The notes under the pieces were generated by a model, which saw nothing but the letters and a program-made list of their open reading frames with translations, searched no databases and had not been told where the DNA came from. Below are positions 44,956 through 53,567 of a stretch of DNA of 64,000 bases, piece by piece (within the stretch, counting starts at the first letter, position 1; the number at the start of each line of letters is the position of its first letter). The translations under genes and the position numbers were made by a program. The stretch is from Holophagaceae bacterium (GTDB taxonomy: Bacteria > Acidobacteriota > Holophagae > Holophagales > Holophagaceae), in assembly GCA_016710635.1 (NCBI GenBank), contig JADJVL010000008.1, positions 62,001 to 126,000 on the forward strand. The letters run 5' to 3'.

Positions 44956-45160
44956 GCGAGACATCGTTCAGCACCCGTGCGCCCGGCTTCGCTTTGGCCT
45001 AGTAGCTGATCACCCTCAGGTTCGGATCCACTTCCTCTCGGTATCCCTTCGGGATACGCGAGACATCGTTCATCACCCCTGGGCCTGGCTTCGCTTTGGC
45101 CTAGTAGCTGATCACTCTAAGGTTCGGGTCCACTTCCTCCTGCAGCATCCCTTCGATGTA
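44956..45160. repeat. Tandem duplication of about 102 bases covering the 3' end of nfu
   Basis: The 308-base gap after the nfu stop contains a second, decayed copy of the gene's tail. Bases 44956-45057 repeat 45058-45160 with a period of 102. Both copies hold the trailing GCGAGACATCGTTCA and CTTCGCTTTGGCCTAGTAGC. On the minus strand the extra copy still encodes EEVDPNLRVISY and a TAG stop at 44999-45001, then loses frame further in. A shorter third remnant (CCTGCAGCATCCC) lies near 44927-44940. Confidence 0.85.
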
Positions 45161-45646
45161 CCTCAGGGTGCCGCTGGTGGAGCTGGGGCAGGCGCCGCAG
45201 GCGCCGTGGTAGCTGATCTGCAGGGTGTCGCCGTCGAAGGAGATGACTTCCAGGCCGCCGCCGTCCCCGGCCAGGCCCGGGCGGATGCGGTGGTCGAGGA
45301 GTTCGTTGATCTTCCGCAGCTTTTCGTCGGCGGACGCGTCGGGACCTGCGGCCATGTTGCCACCGGTGGCCTCGACCTCCAGCTTCACGTCCTCGATGGC
45401 TTCGCAGATGGGATCGATGAGGTCGCTCCACTCGCAGGCCGTTTCCTTGTTCACGGTGACGAAACGGTCCATGTAGAACACGGAGGTCACCTTTCCCAGC
45501 GCGAAGATGGCCGAGGCCAGGGGATCGCCCACCGCGGACGCGAAATCCTTGAAGGAACGCGTGCCCCCCCGCAGCAGGGCCGGCTGGCAGATGAACTTGA
45601 GCGCGTCCGGATTGGGGGTGGGCTCGATGTTGATGACCTTCGGCAT
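45101..45646 (-). CDS. Nfu/NifU-type iron-sulfur cluster carrier
   Basis: Fe-S scaffold or carrier protein of 181 aa. It has an N-terminal Nfu_N domain (IEPTPNPDALKFICQPALL, residues 1-90) and a C-terminal NifU-like domain with the cluster-binding CxxC at Cys150 and Cys153 (HGACGACPSSTSGTL). It should pass 4Fe-4S clusters to apo-enzymes; the ferredoxin oxidoreductases at the right of the window are plausible clients. It is divergent from the PP-loop gene with 62 bases between, where TAAACT (minus, 45669-45664) may be a -10 element. Its tail is duplicated downstream. Confidence 0.92.
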   Translation of the reverse strand: MPKVINIEPTPNPDALKFICQPALLRGGTRSFKDFASAVGDPLASAIFALGKVTSVFYMDRFVTVNKETACEWSDLIDPICEAIEDVKLEVEATGGNMAAGPDASADEKLRKINELLDHRIRPGLAGDGGGLEVISFDGDTLQISYHGACGACPSSTSGTLRYIEGMLQEEVDPNLRVISY

Positions 45647-45708
45647 GGCGGCTCCGAGCCCTAAGTTTACTGCGGTGGTCAGGATTGCCCAGAGCCTATT
45701 CTGGGGTC

Positions 45709-46401
45709 ATGGCTCGACAACGCATCCTGCTCTCCTGGTCCTCCGGCAAGGACAGCGCGTGGGCCTTGAAGGTCCTCAGGGAGGACCCGGCGGTGGAGGT
45801 CGCCGGCCTCCTGACCACACTGAACCAGACCCATGGCCGGGTGGCCATGCACGCGGTGCGGGAGGCGCTCCTCGACCTCCAGGCCGAGGCGGCGGGCCTG
45901 CCCCTCTGGAAAGTGCCCCTGCCCTGGCCCTGCCCCGATGGCACCTACGAGGCCCTGATGCGGGGCGTCCTGGACCGCTGCCGGGCCGAAGGCGTCCACG
46001 GGGTGGCCTACGGCGACCTCTTCCTGGAGGACGTCCGCGCCTACCGGGAGGCCCGCCACGCCGGCACGGGGATCCAGGCGCGCTTTCCCCTGTGGGGGCT
46101 GCCCACCGGCGACCTGGCCCGCACCATGGTCGCCGGGGGCCTGAAGGCCATCCTCACCTGCGTGGATCCAGGCCGGCTGGACGCCCGGTTCGCCGGCCGG
46201 GACTTCGATGCCGCCCTCCTGGCAGACCTGCCGGCTGCCGTGGATCCCTGCGGGGAGCACGGCGAATTCCACACCTTTGCCTGGGCCGGGCCCATGTTCA
46301 GGGAGGCCGTGCCCGTCCTGCGGGGCGCGGTCCTGGAACGGGACGGGTTCGTCTTCGCGGACCTCGCGCCCAACCCAGCCCTGGCCCGGGAGCCGTCATG
46401 A
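45709..46401 (+). CDS. PP-loop ATP-binding protein, Dph6 (diphthine-ammonia ligase)-related
   Basis: Adenine-nucleotide alpha-hydrolase of 230 aa. The PP-loop SWSSGKDSAWALK at residues 8-20 binds ATP, and later GVAYGDLFLEDVRAYREA, PLWGLPTGDLARTM and DPCGEHGEFHTFAW are signatures of the Dph6/MJ0570 family. In archaea and eukaryotes Dph6 amidates diphthine on EF2. Bacteria lack diphthamide, so the bacterial substrate is another, unknown carboxylate. The start at 45709 (MARQRILLSW) gives the proper N-terminus. Its stop overlaps the next start (ATGA). Confidence 0.85.
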   Translation: MARQRILLSWSSGKDSAWALKVLREDPAVEVAGLLTTLNQTHGRVAMHAVREALLDLQAEAAGLPLWKVPLPWPCPDGTYEALMRGVLDRCRAEGVHGVAYGDLFLEDVRAYREARHAGTGIQARFPLWGLPTGDLARTMVAGGLKAILTCVDPGRLDARFAGRDFDAALLADLPAAVDPCGEHGEFHTFAWAGPMFREAVPVLRGAVLERDGFVFADLAPNPALAREPS

Positions 46402-46871
46402 CCGATTACGCCTTTCAGACCCACTGGACCTTCAAGGCGCCCCTGGAGCAGGTCTGGCCCCTGATTCACGACGTGGACGCCTGGCCTTCCTGGTGGCGGG
46501 GCGTGGAGAAGGTGGAAGTCCTGGAGCCCGGGGACGCCCAGGGCATCGGCAGCCTGCGCCGCTTCACCTGGAAGGGCACCCTGCCCTATCGCCTGCGCTT
46601 CAACCTGCGGGCGACCCGCATCGACGCGCCCTCCCTCATCGAAGGCGACGCCTGCGGCGAATTGGAGGGCGTGGGGCGCTGGCTCCTGCGCCAGGACGGC
46701 GCCTGGACCACCGTCCGCTACGACTGGAACGTGCGCACCACCAAGGCCTGGATGAACTGGTTCGCGTTTCTTTTGAAGGGACCCTTCCGGCGCAACCACG
46801 ATCGGGTCATGGGCTGGGGCGCAGAAGGCCTCGCGAAGCGGCTGGGGTGCGAATGGGAATGCGAGGGCTGA
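46398..46871 (+). CDS. SRPBCC (START-like) family protein
   Basis: A 157-aa single-domain protein with the helix-grip fold used to bind hydrophobic ligands. The polyketide-cyclase-like pattern is visible at HWTFKAPLEQVWPLIHDVDA and WPSWWRGVEKVEVL near the start and in the long C-terminal helix. It is translationally coupled to the PP-loop gene by a 4-base overlap, which suggests linked function, but neither substrate is known. Gene family is clear; role is not. Confidence 0.82.
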   Translation: MTDYAFQTHWTFKAPLEQVWPLIHDVDAWPSWWRGVEKVEVLEPGDAQGIGSLRRFTWKGTLPYRLRFNLRATRIDAPSLIEGDACGELEGVGRWLLRQDGAWTTVRYDWNVRTTKAWMNWFAFLLKGPFRRNHDRVMGWGAEGLAKRLGCEWECEG

Positions 46872-46913
46872 TCCGGAGGACCGGCGAAGCCCGAACCATG
46901 GTTTTCTGATTGC

Positions 46914-47699
46914 ATGTTCGATGCTCAAAAGGATGCCTGCCTCGCCGCGGCCAGGGCCGGAGGCGAAGTGCTGATGCGGCACTTCCGCCACCTGGATCCC
47001 GCCACCATCTCCGAGAAGTCCAAGAATGACCTGGTGAGCATCGCCGACCAGGAGGCCGAAGCGGTGATCCGGGAAATCCTGGATTTCCGCTTTCCCCAGT
47101 ACGGCTTCCTCGGCGAAGAAGGGGGCGCTTCCGGAGATACGGAGCGGCTGTGGATCGTGGATCCTCTGGACGGCACCCTCAACTTCGTCCAGGGCTTTCC
47201 CCACTGGTGCGTGTCCGTGGCCCTCTGGGACGGCGAAGGCGCGGTGGTGGGCTGCGTGCTGGACCCTCTGCGGGGCGACGAGTTCGTCGCCGTGCGCGGC
47301 CTGGGCGCCACCTGGAACGGCCGGCCCCTGCGGGTTTCCGCCCATCCCGGCCTGGATTCGGCGTTTCTCGCGGTGGGCTTCGCCTACCAGCTTGGCGACC
47401 GCTTTCCCCGCTTCCTCCGCGCCTTCGAACGCGTCTTCCACCAGGCCAAGGGCCTGCGGCGCGCGGGCTCCGCCGCCCTGGACCTAGCCCACACCGCCGC
47501 CGGCATCTTCGACGGCTATTTCGAGCTGGGCCTCAAGAAGTGGGACATCGCCGCCGGCGCCCTGCTGGTGACCGAGGCCGGCGGACGCATCAGCGACTGG
47601 GAGGGCGGCGAGGGCTGGTTCGACAGCGGCAGCGTGGTGGCGGCCAGTCCGGCCGTTCACCCGGAACTCCTGGCGGCCCTGCAGGATCAAAAGCCCTGA
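46914..47699 (+). CDS. Inositol monophosphatase family protein
   Basis: Mg-dependent, Li-sensitive phosphatase of 261 aa acting on inositol phosphates or related sugar phosphates. The metal site is complete: GEEGG (Glu68-Glu69), DPLDGTLNF (Asp83, Asp86) and WDIAAGALLVTEAGG near the C-terminus. IADQEAEAVIREIL is the usual substrate-side helix. SuhB-like roles are also possible. It follows the SRPBCC gene by 42 bases on the same strand, and its end overlaps the convergent deacetylase gene by 13 bases. Confidence 0.9.
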   Translation: MFDAQKDACLAAARAGGEVLMRHFRHLDPATISEKSKNDLVSIADQEAEAVIREILDFRFPQYGFLGEEGGASGDTERLWIVDPLDGTLNFVQGFPHWCVSVALWDGEGAVVGCVLDPLRGDEFVAVRGLGATWNGRPLRVSAHPGLDSAFLAVGFAYQLGDRFPRFLRAFERVFHQAKGLRRAGSAALDLAHTAAGIFDGYFELGLKKWDIAAGALLVTEAGGRISDWEGGEGWFDSGSVVAASPAVHPELLAALQDQKP

Positions 47700-48583
47700 G
47701 CGTCCAGAAGCGGCTTCTCGTAGTCGCCGTCCTCCCCGGGAAACCTCAGGCCCGGAAGCCCCTTCTCCTTGGCCAGGGACCACAAGAGGCTCTCTCCGGC
47801 GGGCAGCGTCGAAGGCTGGCGGGAAAAGACCGGATCCGCGAAGGCGGCCTTGGCATCCACCACGATCCAGCCCTTCGCGCGGAACATGGCGATGACGTCG
47901 GGGAGGAAGGCGGCGTTGAGCTCGTTGGTGTGGAGCAGCAGCGTGTGCTTCACGCCCTTCAGTCCCAGCTGCTGCGCCAGGCCCTCGTAGTACTGCGCCC
48001 GGTCCCAGAGGTGGGCCAGGTAGGCCTTCCGGAAAGGGGCCGGGTCCGCGCCAGGATGGGCCTCCTTCCAGGCCAGGAAGCGGCTGTCGTAGTACCAGTC
48101 GCTGGCGTCGATGGTGACGGCGCCGTTGCGGTAGCCCTGCGCCTGCAGCCAGGCCCGGAAGCCATCCCGCTTCTCCGCGGTGTCGCCTTCCTTCAGGAAG
48201 GGAAAGCGGAACAGCTTCGTGAACCCAGGGACAGGGCGGAGCAGGGCGTCCATCTTCGCCACGTCGGCTTCGAAGGCGGCGAGGTCGAGCTTCTTGGAAT
48301 TCAGGTAGGGATGGGTGTAGCTGTGGTTGCCCACGAGGTGGCCCGCGTCGCCCCAGGCCCGCACCATGGCCCAGCCTTCGGGGCTGTCCACCCGCTTCCC
48401 GCAGGCGAAGAGGATGCTCTTCACCTTGCCCTCGCCCAGAGCCTTGAGGATGGCCGCGTTCATGGCCTGGGCGCGGGGCAGTCCCACAGCCTTGAGGTCC
48501 GGGCCGTCGTCGAAGGTCAGGGCGAGGCTCTGGCCTCGGAGGATGGACGCCATGGCGAGCAGGAGCAGGGATCTGGAACGCAT
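47687..48583 (-). CDS. Secreted polysaccharide deacetylase (NodB domain)
   Basis: Exported carbohydrate esterase family 4 enzyme of 298 aa. It has a signal peptide (MRSRSLLLLAMASILRGQS). The NodB motifs are LALTFDDGPD (catalytic and metal Asp) and NHSYTHPYLN (metal His pair), and the fold continues to DASDWYYDSRFL and HTLLLHTN. It likely removes acetyl groups from peptidoglycan or exopolysaccharide. The start at 48583 is the one joined to the signal peptide. It diverges from the M1 aminopeptidase gene with 54 bases between. Confidence 0.88.
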   Translation of the reverse strand: MRSRSLLLLAMASILRGQSLALTFDDGPDLKAVGLPRAQAMNAAILKALGEGKVKSILFACGKRVDSPEGWAMVRAWGDAGHLVGNHSYTHPYLNSKKLDLAAFEADVAKMDALLRPVPGFTKLFRFPFLKEGDTAEKRDGFRAWLQAQGYRNGAVTIDASDWYYDSRFLAWKEAHPGADPAPFRKAYLAHLWDRAQYYEGLAQQLGLKGVKHTLLLHTNELNAAFLPDVIAMFRAKGWIVVDAKAAFADPVFSRQPSTLPAGESLLWSLAKEKGLPGLRFPGEDGDYEKPLLDAQGF

Positions 48584-48637
48584 CGCTTCATCTTGCCCGC
48601 CATCTGATTGAAACTGGAGGCTTCCCGGAAGGTGTCC

Positions 48638-50563
48638 ATGCGCAAGCCGTTCCTCCTGACCCTCCTCGCCCTCGCCCTGGCCACGGCGGCTCCGCTCCGG
48701 GCCCAGGACCCGGAAGCCTCCGACGCCGCCAAGCGGCCCATGCCCGTCGGCCCCCTGCGCCGCGATTGGGAAGCAGCCCGGGACCTGCATTCCGCCGCCA
48801 ATCCCGCCCAGATTCGCGTCACCCACATGGACCTGGACCTGAAGGCCGACTTCGCCAAGCGGATCCTCGAAGGCAGCGTCCGCGTCAGCCTGAAGAAGGC
48901 CGACGAGAACCTCACGACCCTCCTCCTCGACACCCGGGAGCTGGAGATCCAGTCCGTGGAGGCCGGCACCGGCGGGAAAGCCTGGACCAAGGCCGAGTTC
49001 CAGCTCAACGCCGCGACCCCCTTCCTCGGCGCCGCCCTTCAGATCACGGTGCCGAAGGGGGCGGACCAGGTCCGCATCGCCTACCGGACGAGCCCGGCGG
49101 CCTCCGGCCTCCAGTGGCTCTCCCCGGCCCAGACCGCCGGCAAGAAGCAGCCTTTCATGTTCAGCCAGAGCCAGGCGATCCACGCCCGCTCCTGGGTGCC
49201 TTGCCAGGACAGCCCGGCGGTGCGCGTCACCTTCACCGCCCGCATCCGCACGCCCAAAGGCCTGAGGGCGGTCATGGGGGCGAAGAATCCGCCCCCGGGT
49301 CCCAAGCTCGGCGACTACCGCTTCACCATGGAAAAGCCCATCCCCAGCTACCTGCTGGCCCTGGCCATCGGCGACCTGGACTTCCGGGCCCTCGGCAAGC
49401 GCACCGGTGTCTACGCCGAACCGTCCATGCTCGCCAAATCCGCCAAGGAGCTGACGGACACGGAGCGCATGGTGGCCGCGGCTGAAAAGCTCTACGGCCC
49501 CTATGCCTGGGGCCGCTACGACCTGCTGGTGCTGCCGCCCTCCTTCCCCTTCGGCGGCATGGAGAACCCGCGCCTCACCTTCGCCACCCCGACGATCCTC
49601 GCGGGCGACAAGAGCCTGGTGAGCCTCGTGGCCCACGAGCTGGCCCACAGCTGGAGCGGCAACCTGGTCACCAACGCCACCTGGCGGGACTTCTGGCTCA
49701 ACGAGGGCTTCACCACCTACGTGGAGCGGCGCATCGTGGAGGCCCTCTACGGGCGGGAGCGGGCGGACATGGAGGCGGTGCTCGGCTACAACTCGTTGCA
49801 GGGGGAACTGAAAAGCTTCGCCGCCCGGGATCAGGTTCTGCACATCGACCTCGCGGGCCGGGATCCCGATGACGGCATGACGGACATCCCCTACGAAAAG
49901 GGCTGCCTCTTCCTCCGCAGCCTAGAGGAGACCTTCGGCCGTCCCGCCTTCGACGCCTGGCTGAAGGGCTGGTTCCAGCGGGGCGCCTTCACCAGCCGCA
50001 CCACCGCGGACCTGGAGCAGGACCTGACGGACACCCTTTTCAAGGCCAACCCCGACAAGGCCGCCACGGTCCACTTGGCGGAATGGATCAAGGCGCCGGG
50101 CCTGCCCGACGGCGCCCCCAGGCCCGAGAGCAAGGCCTTCGCGGCGGTGGATGGGCTCGCCAAGACCTGGTCCGGCGGGGAAGGCCGCGCCGACGCGCTG
50201 CCGGGCAAGACCTGGAGCACCCAGGAATGGCTGCGGTTCCTCGATGCCCTCCCCGCGGACCTGAGCCTGGACCGGATGAAGGAGCTGGACCGGGCCTTCG
50301 GCCTGACAGAAAGGGGCAACGCCGAGATCGCCCACCGCTGGCTGCTGCTCGCGGTCCGCCACCGCTACGAGGCCGCCTACCCGCGCCTGGAGCGCTACCT
50401 CGTCGCCATCGGCCGCCGCAAGCTCATCAAGCCCCTCTACGAGGAGCTCGCCAAGACCCCCGAAGGCAAGCTCATGGCCATCGACATCTACCGCAAGGCG
50501 CGGCCCGGCTACCACCCCATCGCCCAGGCCTCCCTGGATCCGATCCTGGGGTGGAAGCCCTGA
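48638..50563 (+). CDS. Secreted M1 aminopeptidase, leukotriene-A4-hydrolase-like
   Basis: Exported zinc aminopeptidase of 641 aa. It has a signal peptide (KPFLLTLLALALATAAPLRA) and the N-terminal beta saddle. The exopeptidase motif GGMENPRLTF is near 308, the zinc site VAHELAHSWSGNLVT (HExxH near 333) with Glu in LNEGFTTYVERRI. A C-terminal armadillo-like helical domain is as in LTA4H. ATG 48638 is chosen because GGAAGGTG precedes it. Unlike the other M1 protein at 26310 it has the full aminopeptidase motif set, so it should trim N-terminal residues from peptides in the periplasm. Confidence 0.92.
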   Translation: MRKPFLLTLLALALATAAPLRAQDPEASDAAKRPMPVGPLRRDWEAARDLHSAANPAQIRVTHMDLDLKADFAKRILEGSVRVSLKKADENLTTLLLDTRELEIQSVEAGTGGKAWTKAEFQLNAATPFLGAALQITVPKGADQVRIAYRTSPAASGLQWLSPAQTAGKKQPFMFSQSQAIHARSWVPCQDSPAVRVTFTARIRTPKGLRAVMGAKNPPPGPKLGDYRFTMEKPIPSYLLALAIGDLDFRALGKRTGVYAEPSMLAKSAKELTDTERMVAAAEKLYGPYAWGRYDLLVLPPSFPFGGMENPRLTFATPTILAGDKSLVSLVAHELAHSWSGNLVTNATWRDFWLNEGFTTYVERRIVEALYGRERADMEAVLGYNSLQGELKSFAARDQVLHIDLAGRDPDDGMTDIPYEKGCLFLRSLEETFGRPAFDAWLKGWFQRGAFTSRTTADLEQDLTDTLFKANPDKAATVHLAEWIKAPGLPDGAPRPESKAFAAVDGLAKTWSGGEGRADALPGKTWSTQEWLRFLDALPADLSLDRMKELDRAFGLTERGNAEIAHRWLLLAVRHRYEAAYPRLERYLVAIGRRKLIKPLYEELAKTPEGKLMAIDIYRKARPGYHPIAQASLDPILGWKP

Positions 50564-50573
50564 AGGCCGCCAC

Positions 50574-51533
50574 CTAGCGCCCCGTCAGCTTTTCCAGTTC
50601 AAGGCCGTCCGCCCGCTCCGTGATGCGCAGCAGGGCTTCGCAGGCCCGCAGGTAGAAGTCCCGGTGGATGCGGTCGAAGGAGTCCGTCGGGCGGTGATAG
50701 TCCTCGTGGTCCTCGACCCCGACGTAGAGCCCGGGAATGCCGGCCTGGTTGAAGGAATAGTGGTCCGACTCGTCGCTCCAGTCCTCGTCGGGCTTGGGCA
50801 CCTTCGGGGTGTCGTGGCCGAAGCGCAGGACGACGGGAACCTCCGAGGCGAGGGTCGCCAGCGCCGGTTGCAGGGCAGGGAAGGCGCGGAGCCCGGAAAT
50901 CCAGAGCTCGCCCTTGTCGCTGCGGCTCAGCATGTCGGCATTCAGGTCCAGCAGGGGCGTCATCGGCTTCCAGGGCGCCGCCGCCACGAAGGCCCGGGAA
51001 CCATAGAGCCCGCGCTCCTCATCGTCGAAGAAGGCGAAGACGATGGAGTGCTTCGGGGGATGGGCCTTGAAGTGGGCCGCGAGGGCCAGGATTGCGGCGG
51101 TTCCCGAGGCGTTGTCGTCGGCGCCGGGAAAGAGCCTGCCCTTGCGCACGCCCAGGTGGTCGTAGTGGGCGGAGAGCAGCAGGCAGGCCGAGGGCTGCTC
51201 CGTGCCCCGGGCCACCACCGCGAAATTCGCGCCGCCCTTGAAGGTGGCGTAGGGCAGGCGGTAGGCCGCGCCCAGGGGTGGCAAGCCGATCGCCTTCAGC
51301 CGCGCCTCCAGGAAGGCCTGGGCCTTGCGGTGTCCCTTCGTGCCGGGCCGGCGTCCCCCGAACGCGGGGCTCGTCAGGGTCTCCACGTCCTTCAGGATCC
51401 GGGCCCCATCCAGGCGCAAGGCCGTCGCGGTGGCCTGCGCGCTGACGGTGGCCTGCGCGCTGATCGGCGCGGGAGCCTGGGCCAAGGCGGCCGGCAGGCT
51501 GAGAAAAAGGGTGCAGAGCAGTCCTGGAAGCAT
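50574..51533 (-). CDS. Secreted M28-family zinc peptidase
   Basis: Exported aminopeptidase of 319 aa with a signal peptide (LLCTLFLSLPAALAQ). Di-zinc ligands are recognisable in LLLSAHYDHLG, GADDNASGTAAIL, FAFFDDEERGLYGS and the closing EDHEDYHRPTDSFDRI. The segment of alternating AQATVSAQATATA near the N-terminus is a low-complexity linker. It is convergent with the M1 aminopeptidase gene, 10 bases between stops. Together with the S46, M1 and M13 enzymes it points to peptide feeding. Confidence 0.9.
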   Translation of the reverse strand: MLPGLLCTLFLSLPAALAQAPAPISAQATVSAQATATALRLDGARILKDVETLTSPAFGGRRPGTKGHRKAQAFLEARLKAIGLPPLGAAYRLPYATFKGGANFAVVARGTEQPSACLLLSAHYDHLGVRKGRLFPGADDNASGTAAILALAAHFKAHPPKHSIVFAFFDDEERGLYGSRAFVAAAPWKPMTPLLDLNADMLSRSDKGELWISGLRAFPALQPALATLASEVPVVLRFGHDTPKVPKPDEDWSDESDHYSFNQAGIPGLYVGVEDHEDYHRPTDSFDRIHRDFYLRACEALLRITERADGLELEKLTGR

Positions 51534-51567
51534 CCGAAACTTTAACGGGGACCGGCCTGGGCTTTCT

Positions 51568-52209
51568 TCAGAAACGGACGCTGGCCCCGAAGGTGAGGTG
51601 GTGCCGCTCCCCGTCCGCCTCCCAGCTCTTCGAATCGGGCGGTCCGGGGTAGACGCCGAGGAAGGAGCCCACCAGCCGCGCCTCGAGGGCGAGGTGGACG
51701 TTGAACCGGTACCCGAAGCCCAGGGACGGTGTCAGGCCCAGGTCGACGTCGGTGTGGCTGCCGTAGGGATACTGGGGCGAGGTGACCTTCCGGCGCTCGT
51801 TCCAGAGCATGCCGCCAAGACCCAGGATCATGAAAGGTCCTCCGCGGCTGTCCGGTCCGAAGTGGGGCATCCACTCGTAGGCCACGCCGTAGGACTCCCG
51901 CCGTACATCGGCCATCAGCGGGCCCATGAAGCCGCCGGGGTAGACGTAGATGGACCCGTCGTTGAAGGGATGACTCGAATCCATGACGGAATAGTCGATG
52001 CGCAGGCGGCCGAGGTTGGGGCTCTCCCGGTTGAAGTGGACCTGCAGGCTCAGCTGGTAGCCGGTGCCGAAGCCCTGGGAGCGGTCGCCCTGGGGAGAGA
52101 CCGCGGCGAAGCCGAGGCCGAAGCGGTTGCCATAGGGCTCCCCCTGGGCCGACAGGCTGGAGGCGGCCAGCAGGGGCAGCAGCAAGGCGAAGGCGGGCGC
52201 GTGACGCAT
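51568..52209 (-). CDS. Outer-membrane beta-barrel protein of unknown function
   Basis: A 213-aa protein with a signal peptide (FALLLPLLAASSLSAQ) and about eight to ten amphipathic strands, ending in Phe (LTFGASVRF) as outer-membrane barrels do. Strands such as GPFMILGLGGMLWNE and LGLTPSLGFGYRFNVHL are visible. It lies 34 bases after the M28 gene on the minus strand upstream side, so both may be one unit. No family beyond a general beta-barrel was recognised. Confidence 0.75.
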   Translation of the reverse strand: MRHAPAFALLLPLLAASSLSAQGEPYGNRFGLGFAAVSPQGDRSQGFGTGYQLSLQVHFNRESPNLGRLRIDYSVMDSSHPFNDGSIYVYPGGFMGPLMADVRRESYGVAYEWMPHFGPDSRGGPFMILGLGGMLWNERRKVTSPQYPYGSHTDVDLGLTPSLGFGYRFNVHLALEARLVGSFLGVYPGPPDSKSWEADGERHHLTFGASVRF

Positions 52210-52290
52210 CCAGGTCCTCTCGAGAGCCGCCAGGAAAGGCCGGAACCTGCGCCGGGCATGGCTCTGTGAGGGCCCACGGTAGCATGGGGC

Positions 52291-53556
52291 ATGCAGCCCG
52301 AAAGCCATCCCTCCGCCTTCCGCCCCGTTCCCCGCACCGGCGTGATCTACGTCACCGGCGAAGCCCGCAAGCTCGGCTTCGACCCCGCGGATGCGGACTG
52401 GTGCAACCTGGGCCAGGGCCAGCCCGACACCGGGGAGCTGCCCGGCGCGCCGTCCCGGGAACACACGGTGCCGATCCTGGTGGACGACCAGGAGTACGCG
52501 CCGGTGGCGGGCCTCATGGAGCTGCGGGACGCCATCGCCGGCTACTACAACCGCACCTACCGCCGCGGCATGAAGACCCACTACGGCGCCGAGAACGTCT
52601 GCGTCAGCGGCGGCGGCCGCGTCGGACTGGCCCGCGCCGCCGCGGCCCTGGGCCAGATCAACCTGGGCCACTTCCTGCCGGACTACACGGCCTACGAGGA
52701 GCTGCTGGACGTCTTCAAGGCCTTCACCGCCATCCCCATCCTGCTGGAGGCGGAGCGCGCCTACGCCCTGCCCATCGAAGAGCTGCGCCGGGAGATCCAG
52801 GGCCGCGGCCTGGGCGCCCTGCTCTTCTCCAACCCCAACAACCCCACGGGCCGCCACATCCAGGGCGAGGAGCTGCGCCGCTGGATCGAGCTGGGCCGCG
52901 ACAGCGACTGTTCCCTCCTCATCGACGAGTTCTATTCCCACTACGTCTGGTCCGGTAAGCCGGGCCAGCTGCCGGTGGAGAGCGCCGCGCGCTACATCGA
53001 GGACATCGAGCGGGAGGAGGTCGTGCTCTTCGACGGGCTCACCAAGAACTGGCGCTATCCCGGCTGGCGCATGACCTGGACCATGGGCCCGAAGAAGGTC
53101 GTGGAGGCCGTGGCCAACGCCGGCAGCTTCCTGGACGGCGGTGGTTCGCGGCCCCTGCAGCGGGCGGCGATCCACCTCCTGGAGGACGCCCACATGGAGG
53201 CCGAAACCCGGGCCACGCACCAGGCCTTCCGCGCCAAGCGCGACCTGGTGATCTCCCGCCTGGAGCGCCTGGGCGTGCGCTTCGACCGGCCGCCGGAGGG
53301 CACCTTCTACGCGTGGGGCAACGTCAGCGCCCTGCCGGAAGGCCTCAACGACGGCATGGGCCTCTTCCGCGCCCTCCTGCAGGAGAAGGTCATCGTGGTG
53401 CCCGGGGAGTTCTTCGACATCAACCCCGGCAAGCGCCGCCAGGGCCGGGGCAGCCGCTTCCAGCAGTACGTGCGGTTCAGCTTCGGGCCGGCGATGGGGA
53501 CGATCGAGAAGGCACTGGAGCGCATGGAACGGGTGGTGCTGGGGGCGGCGAGGTAG
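52291..53556 (+). CDS. PLP-dependent class I/II aminotransferase
   Basis: Fold-type I aminotransferase of 421 aa. The PLP Lys is in LFDGLTKNWRYPGWRM (about Lys252), the phosphate-side Arg follows, and SNPNNPTGRHI, LIDEFYSHYVW and the C-terminal YVRFSFG complete the aspartate-aminotransferase-like pattern. The donor and acceptor are not decided by these motifs. It is divergent from the beta-barrel gene. A large structured element starts 12 bases after its stop, so that element may be carried on the 3' end of its mRNA. Confidence 0.88.
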   Translation: MQPESHPSAFRPVPRTGVIYVTGEARKLGFDPADADWCNLGQGQPDTGELPGAPSREHTVPILVDDQEYAPVAGLMELRDAIAGYYNRTYRRGMKTHYGAENVCVSGGGRVGLARAAAALGQINLGHFLPDYTAYEELLDVFKAFTAIPILLEAERAYALPIEELRREIQGRGLGALLFSNPNNPTGRHIQGEELRRWIELGRDSDCSLLIDEFYSHYVWSGKPGQLPVESAARYIEDIEREEVVLFDGLTKNWRYPGWRMTWTMGPKKVVEAVANAGSFLDGGGSRPLQRAAIHLLEDAHMEAETRATHQAFRAKRDLVISRLERLGVRFDRPPEGTFYAWGNVSALPEGLNDGMGLFRALLQEKVIVVPGEFFDINPGKRRQGRGSRFQQYVRFSFGPAMGTIEKALERMERVVLGAAR

Positions 53557-53567
53557 GCCCGAGCGGG

